A stretch of 64,000 nucleotides of DNA from positions 38,323,665-38,387,664 of the forward strand of contig NC_065570.1 in the NCBI RefSeq assembly GCF_937616625.2, written 5' to 3'. This document shows, one piece after another, positions 59,650-64,000 of this stretch (the stretch's first letter is position 1; each line of letters opens with the position of its first letter). The notes below the pieces were generated by a model. The model worked only from the letters and a program-made list of their open reading frames with translations. It did no database searches and was not told where the DNA came from. The translations under genes and the position numbers were made by a program. Source of the stretch: Mercurialis annua (Eukaryota; Streptophyta; Magnoliopsida; Malpighiales; Euphorbiaceae).

Positions 59650-62600
59650 CCAAAAAGGTGAAACGTTTGGATTTGTTTCGTAACGTTTGTAAACGTTTGG
59701 CTTAAATTGCTAAAAAGGGGAAACGTTTGGATTTGTTTCGTAACATTTGTAAACGTTCGGCTTAAATCACTAAAAAGTTCACACGTTTGGATTTGATTTG
59801 TGACGTTTGTAAACGTTTAACTTAAATCACTAAAAAGGTGAAACGTTGGTTTTGTTTCGTAATGTTTGTAAATATTTGGCTTAAATCGCTAAAAAGGTGA
59901 TACATTTGGATTTGTTCTGTAACGTTTGGCTTAAATCGTTAAAAAGGTGAAACGTTTGGATTTCTTTCATAACGTTTGTAAATGTTTGGCTTAAATTACT
60001 AAAAAGGATTTCGTAACATTTTAGACGTTTGGATTTCTTTCGTAGTGTTTGTAAACGTTTGTCTTAATCGCAAAAAAGGTGAAACGTTTGGATTGTTTTC
60101 GTAGCGTTTGTAAACATTTGACTTAAATCGCGAAAAAGTTGAAAAAGTTTGGTTTTGTTTCATAACCTTTGTAAAAGTTTGGCTTAAATCGGTAAAAAGG
60201 CGAAACGTTTGGATTTGTTTCGTAACGTTTGTAAAAGGTTTGCTTAAATCGCTAAAAAGGTGAAACGTTTGGATTTGTTTGGTAAAGTTTGTAAAGGTTT
60301 GGCTTAAATCACTAAAAAGGGGAAACGTTTGGTTTTCTTTCTTAACGTTTGTTAACGTTTGGCTTAAATAGCTAAAAATGTGAAACGCTTGGATTTGTTT
60401 CGTAACGTTTGGCTTAAATCATTAAAAAGGTGAAACGTTTGATTTGTTTCGTAACGTTTGTAAACGTTTGGCTAAATAGCTAAAAAGGGTTTCGTAACAT
60501 TTTAAACTTTTAGATTTCTTTCGTAATATTTGTAAATGTTTGGCTTAAATCGCTAAAAAGGTGAAACGTTTGGATTTGTTTCGTAACATTTGGAAATGTT
60601 TGGCTTAAATCGCTAAAAAGGTGAAACGTTTGGCTCAAATCGCTAAAAAGGGGAAACGTTTGGATTTGTTTCGTTACGTTTATAAACGTTTGGCTAAAAT
60701 CGCTAAAAAGGTAAAACGTTTGGATTTAAATTACTAAAAAGGTGAAACGTTTGGATTTGTTTCGTAACGTTTGTAAACGTTTGTCATAAATTGCTAAAAA
60801 GGGGAAATGTTTGGATTTGTTTGGTAACGTTTGTAAACGTTTGGCTTAAATCGCTAAAAACGTGAAACGTTTATATTTGTTTTGTAATGTTTGTAAACGT
60901 TAGGCTTAAATCGCTAAAATGGGGAAACGTTGGGATTTGCTTCGTAACGTTTGTAAACGTTTGGCTTAAATTGCTAAAAAGGTGAAATGTTTGGATTTGT
61001 TTCGTAACGTTTGTAAACGTTTGGCTTAAATTGCTAAAAAGGTGAAACGTTTTGATTTGTTTCGTAACGTTTGTAAACGTTTGGCTTAAATTGCTAAAAA
61101 GGAGAACTGTTTGGATTTGTTTCGTAACGTTTGTAAACATTTAGCTTCAATCACTAAAAATTTATAAACGTTTAGCTTAAATCGCTAAAAAGGTGAAAGG
61201 ATTGATTTATTTCGTAACGTTTGTACACGTTTGGCTTATTGCTAAAAAGGTGAAACGTTTGGATTTGTTTCGTAACGTTTTTAAACGTTTGGCTTAAATT
61301 GCTAAAAAGGTGAAACGCTTTGATTTGTTTCGTATCGTTTCTAAACGTTTTGCTTAAACTAAAAAGGGTAAACGCTTGGATTTGTTTCGTAAATTTTGTA
61401 AACATTTGGCTTAAATCGCTAAAAAGGTGAAACGTTCGGTTTTGTTTGGTTTTGTTTCGTAACGTTTGTAAACGTTTAGGTTAAATTACTAAAAAGAGGA
61501 AACGCTTGGTTTTGTTTCGTAACGTTTGTAAACGTTTGGCTTAAATCGCTAAAAAGGTGAAACATTTGGTTTTGTTTCGTATTGTTTGTAAACATTTGGC
61601 TTAAATCGCTAAAAAGGGGAAACAATGGGATTTGTTTTGTAACGTTTGTAAATGTTTGGCTTAAATCGCTAAAAAGGTGAAACGTTTGGATTTGTTTCGT
61701 AACTTTTGTAAATGTTTATCTTAAATCGCAAAAAAGGTGAAGCGTTTGGATACACATTTGGCTTAAATCGCTAAAAAGGTGAAACGCTTGGATTTGTTTC
61801 GTATCATTTGTAAACGTTTGGCTTAAATCGCTAAAAAGGGGAAACATTTGGATTAGTTTCGTAACGTTTGTAAACGTTTGGCTTAAATAGCTAAAAAGGT
61901 GAAACGTTTGGATTTGTTTTCGTAAGGTATGTAAACGATTGGTTTTGTTTCGTAACGTTTGTAAACGTTTGGCTTAAATCGCAAAAAAGGTGAAATGTTT
62001 GGATTTGTTTCGTAACGTTTGTAAAAGTTTGGCTTAAATTGCTAAAAAGGTGAAACATTTGGAATTTTTTCGTAAAGTTTGTAAACGCCTGGCTTTAATC
62101 GCTAAAAATGTGAAACTTTTGGATTCGTTTTATAACGTTTTAAATGTTTGGCTTAAATCGCTAAAATGGGAAAATGTTTGGATTTCTTTCGTAACATTTG
62201 TAACCATTTGTCTTAAATTCTAAAAAGGTCAAACGTTTGGCTTAAATCACATAAAAGGTGAAATAATTGAATTGGTTTTGTAACGTTTGTAAACGTTTGG
62301 CTTAAATTTTTTAAAAAAGGTTAAATGCTTGGATTTGCTTCGTAACGTTAGTAAACGTTTGGCTTAAATCGCTAAAAAGGTGAAACGTTTGGATTTGTTT
62401 CATAACGTTTGTAAACGTTTGGCTTCAACCGCTAAAAAGGTGAAATGTTTGGATTTGATTCGTAAAGTTTGTAAACGTTTGGATTAAATCGCTAAAAAGG
62501 TTAAACGATTGGATTCGTTTCGTAACATTTCTAAACGTTTGGCTTAAATCGCTAAAAAGGTGAACCGTCTAGATTTGTTTCGTAGCGTTTCTAAACGTAT

Positions 62601-64000
62601 TGCTTAAATCGCTAAAATGGGGAAACATTTGGATTTGTTTAGTAACGTTTGTAAACGTTTTGATTTGTTTTGTAACGTTTCTAAATGTTTGGTTTTGTTT
62701 CGTAACGTTTATAAACGTTTGGCTTAAATTGCTAAAATGAGGAAACGTTTGGATTTGTTTCGTAACGTTTGTAAATGTTTGGCTTCAATCGCTAAAGCGG
62801 TGAAACGCTTTGATTTGTTTCGTAACGTTTGTAAACGTTTAGCTTAAATCACTAAAAAGTAATAAGGTGAAACGTTTGTTTTGTTTCGTAACGTTTGTAA
62901 ATATTTGGCTTAAATCGCTAAAAAGGTGATACGTTTGGATTGTTTCGTAACGTTTGGCTTAAATCGTTAAAAACGTGAAACGTTTGGATTTGTTTCATAA
63001 CGTTTTGTAAACGTTTGGCTTAAATTACTAAAAAGGATTTCGTAACATTTTAGAAGTTTGGATTTCTTTCGTAGCGTTTGTAAACGTTTGTCTTAATCGC
63101 AAAAAAGGTGAAACGTTTGGATTGTTTTCGTAACGTTTGTAAACATTTGACTTAAATCGCGAAAAAGATGAAAAAGTTTGGTTTTGTTTCATAACCTTTG
63201 TAAACGTTTGGCTTAAATCGGTAAAAAGGCGAAACGTTTGGATTTGTTTCGTAACGTTTGTAAAAGGTTTGCTTAAATCGCTAAAAAGGTGAAACGTTTG
63301 GATTTTTTTGGTAAAGTTTGTTTGGCTTAAATCACTAAAAAGGGGAAACGTTTGGTTTTCTTTCTTAACGTTTGTTAACGTTTGGCTTAAATCGCTAAAA
63401 ATGTGAAACGCTTGGATTTGTTTCGTAACATTTGGCTTAAATCATTAAAAAGGTGAAACGTTTGATTTGTTTCGTAACGTTTGTAAACGTTTGGCTAAAT
63501 TGCTAAAAAGGGTTTCGTAACATTTTAAACTTTCAGATTTCTTTCGTAATATTTGCAAATGTTTGGCTTAAATCGCTAAAAAGGTGAAACGTTTGGATTT
63601 GTTTCGTAACATTTGGAAATGTTTGGCTTAAATCGCTAAAAAGGTGAAACGTTTGGCTCAAATCGCTAAAAAGGGGAAACGTTTGGATTTGTTTCGCAAC
63701 GTTTATAAATATTTGGCTGAAATCGCTAAAAAGGTAAAACGTTTGGATTTAAATTACTAAGAAGGTGAAATGTTTGGATTTGTTTCGTAACGTTTGTAAA
63801 CGTTTGTCATAAATCGCTAAAAAGGAGAAATGTTTGGATTTGTTTGGTAACGTTTGTAAACAGTTGGCTTAAATCGCTAAAAACGTGAAACGTTTATATT
63901 TGTTTTGTAATGTTTGTAAACGTTTGGCTTATATCGCTAAAATGGGAAAACGTTGGGATTTGCTTCGTAACGTTTGTAAACGTTTGGCTTAAATTGCTAA
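59650..64000 (+). repeat. Satellite B array, 60-bp unit, runs off the window
   Basis: A second tandem repeat unrelated to satellite A. The unit is about 60 bp: GCTAAAAAGGTGAAACGTTT, GGATTTGTTTCGTAACGTTT, GTAAACGTTTGGCTTAAATC. AACGTTT occurs three times per unit at spacings of 20 and 10 bp, giving an internal ~10-bp rhythm. Units vary in length, and some lack 10-30 bp. Frames at 60871-61405 on the minus strand spell repeated FTNVTKQI and HLFSNLSQT only because 60 is a multiple of three; they are not genes. Confidence 0.95.
59830..64000 (+). repeat. Higher-order repeat of satellite B, ~3.02-kb period
   Basis: About 59830-60977 recurs at about 62860-64000. The AAAAAGGATTTCGTAACATT variant occurs near 60001 and 63030 (offset 3029), and TAAAAAGGGTTTCGTAACAT at 60481 and 63504 (offset 3023). 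The last bases of the window match the sequence ending at 60977. The second copy is cut by the window end, so the full unit continues outside. Confidence 0.88.

Noticed and set aside
60871..61405. Minus-strand frames with repeated FTNVTKQI and LFSNLSQT peptides, resembling a repeat protein
   Set aside because: The 60-bp unit is exactly 20 codons, so any stop-free frame gives a repeat peptide. Unit length changes break it, and there is no start or flanking gene structure.
59650..64000. Satellite B as a telomeric or interstitial telomere repeat
   Set aside because: No TTTAGGG or related short telomere motif is tandemly repeated; the unit is 60 bp.

Overview
The window looks like plant nuclear heterochromatin, most likely from a flowering plant. 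It holds two tandem satellites, plant-type LTR retrotransposons primed by initiator-methionine tRNA, a decayed endogenous caulimovirid (plant pararetrovirus), and a short piece of chloroplast DNA. I found no intact host gene, no tRNA or rRNA gene, no CRISPR array and no bacterial-type operon. The species cannot be named from the sequence.

Layout. Satellite A has a ~99-bp unit and covers about 39 kb in four orientation blocks: forward 1-8531 (broken at 4528-4833 by a chloroplast insert carrying the end of rps18), reverse 8532-32253, forward 32254-46435, reverse 46436-59649. From about 59650 to the window end a different satellite, B (~60-bp unit), takes over. Inside the first reverse block, 10741-23925 is a truncated and mutated caulimovirid sequence on the plus strand. 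It carries the linker, coat protein, protease, reverse transcriptase and RNase H regions but no movement protein core. An 8.6-kb Ty1/copia element (12010-20621, minus strand) sits inside it. That element has near-identical LTRs, a 5-bp CCTAG target duplication, a primer binding site and a polypurine tract, but two frameshifts in its polyprotein. Inside the second forward block, 33454-40359 is a 6.9-kb Ty3/gypsy element (minus strand) with 630-bp LTRs and TATAA target duplications. Its polyprotein carries at least three stop codons and two frameshifts. The gypsy coding frame runs into the 3' LTR, and its gag type and ending resemble the centromeric retrotransposon (CRM) clade.

How the parts relate. 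Nothing here works as a pathway; the window is a layered insertion record. Satellite A is the substrate. The chloroplast fragment, caulimovirid and gypsy element entered it separately, and the copia element later entered the caulimovirid. About 0.5% divergence between copia LTRs against about 3% between gypsy LTRs (hand counts) suggests the copia insertion is the younger. Satellite A shows higher-order duplications with offsets of 1988, 1956, 845, 760, 442, 384 and 99 bp, and a recurring 48-bp short unit. Two of its three orientation reversals fall on short inverted motifs within the monomer. A CRM-like element inside a long high-order satellite makes a centromeric or pericentromeric location plausible, but not proven.
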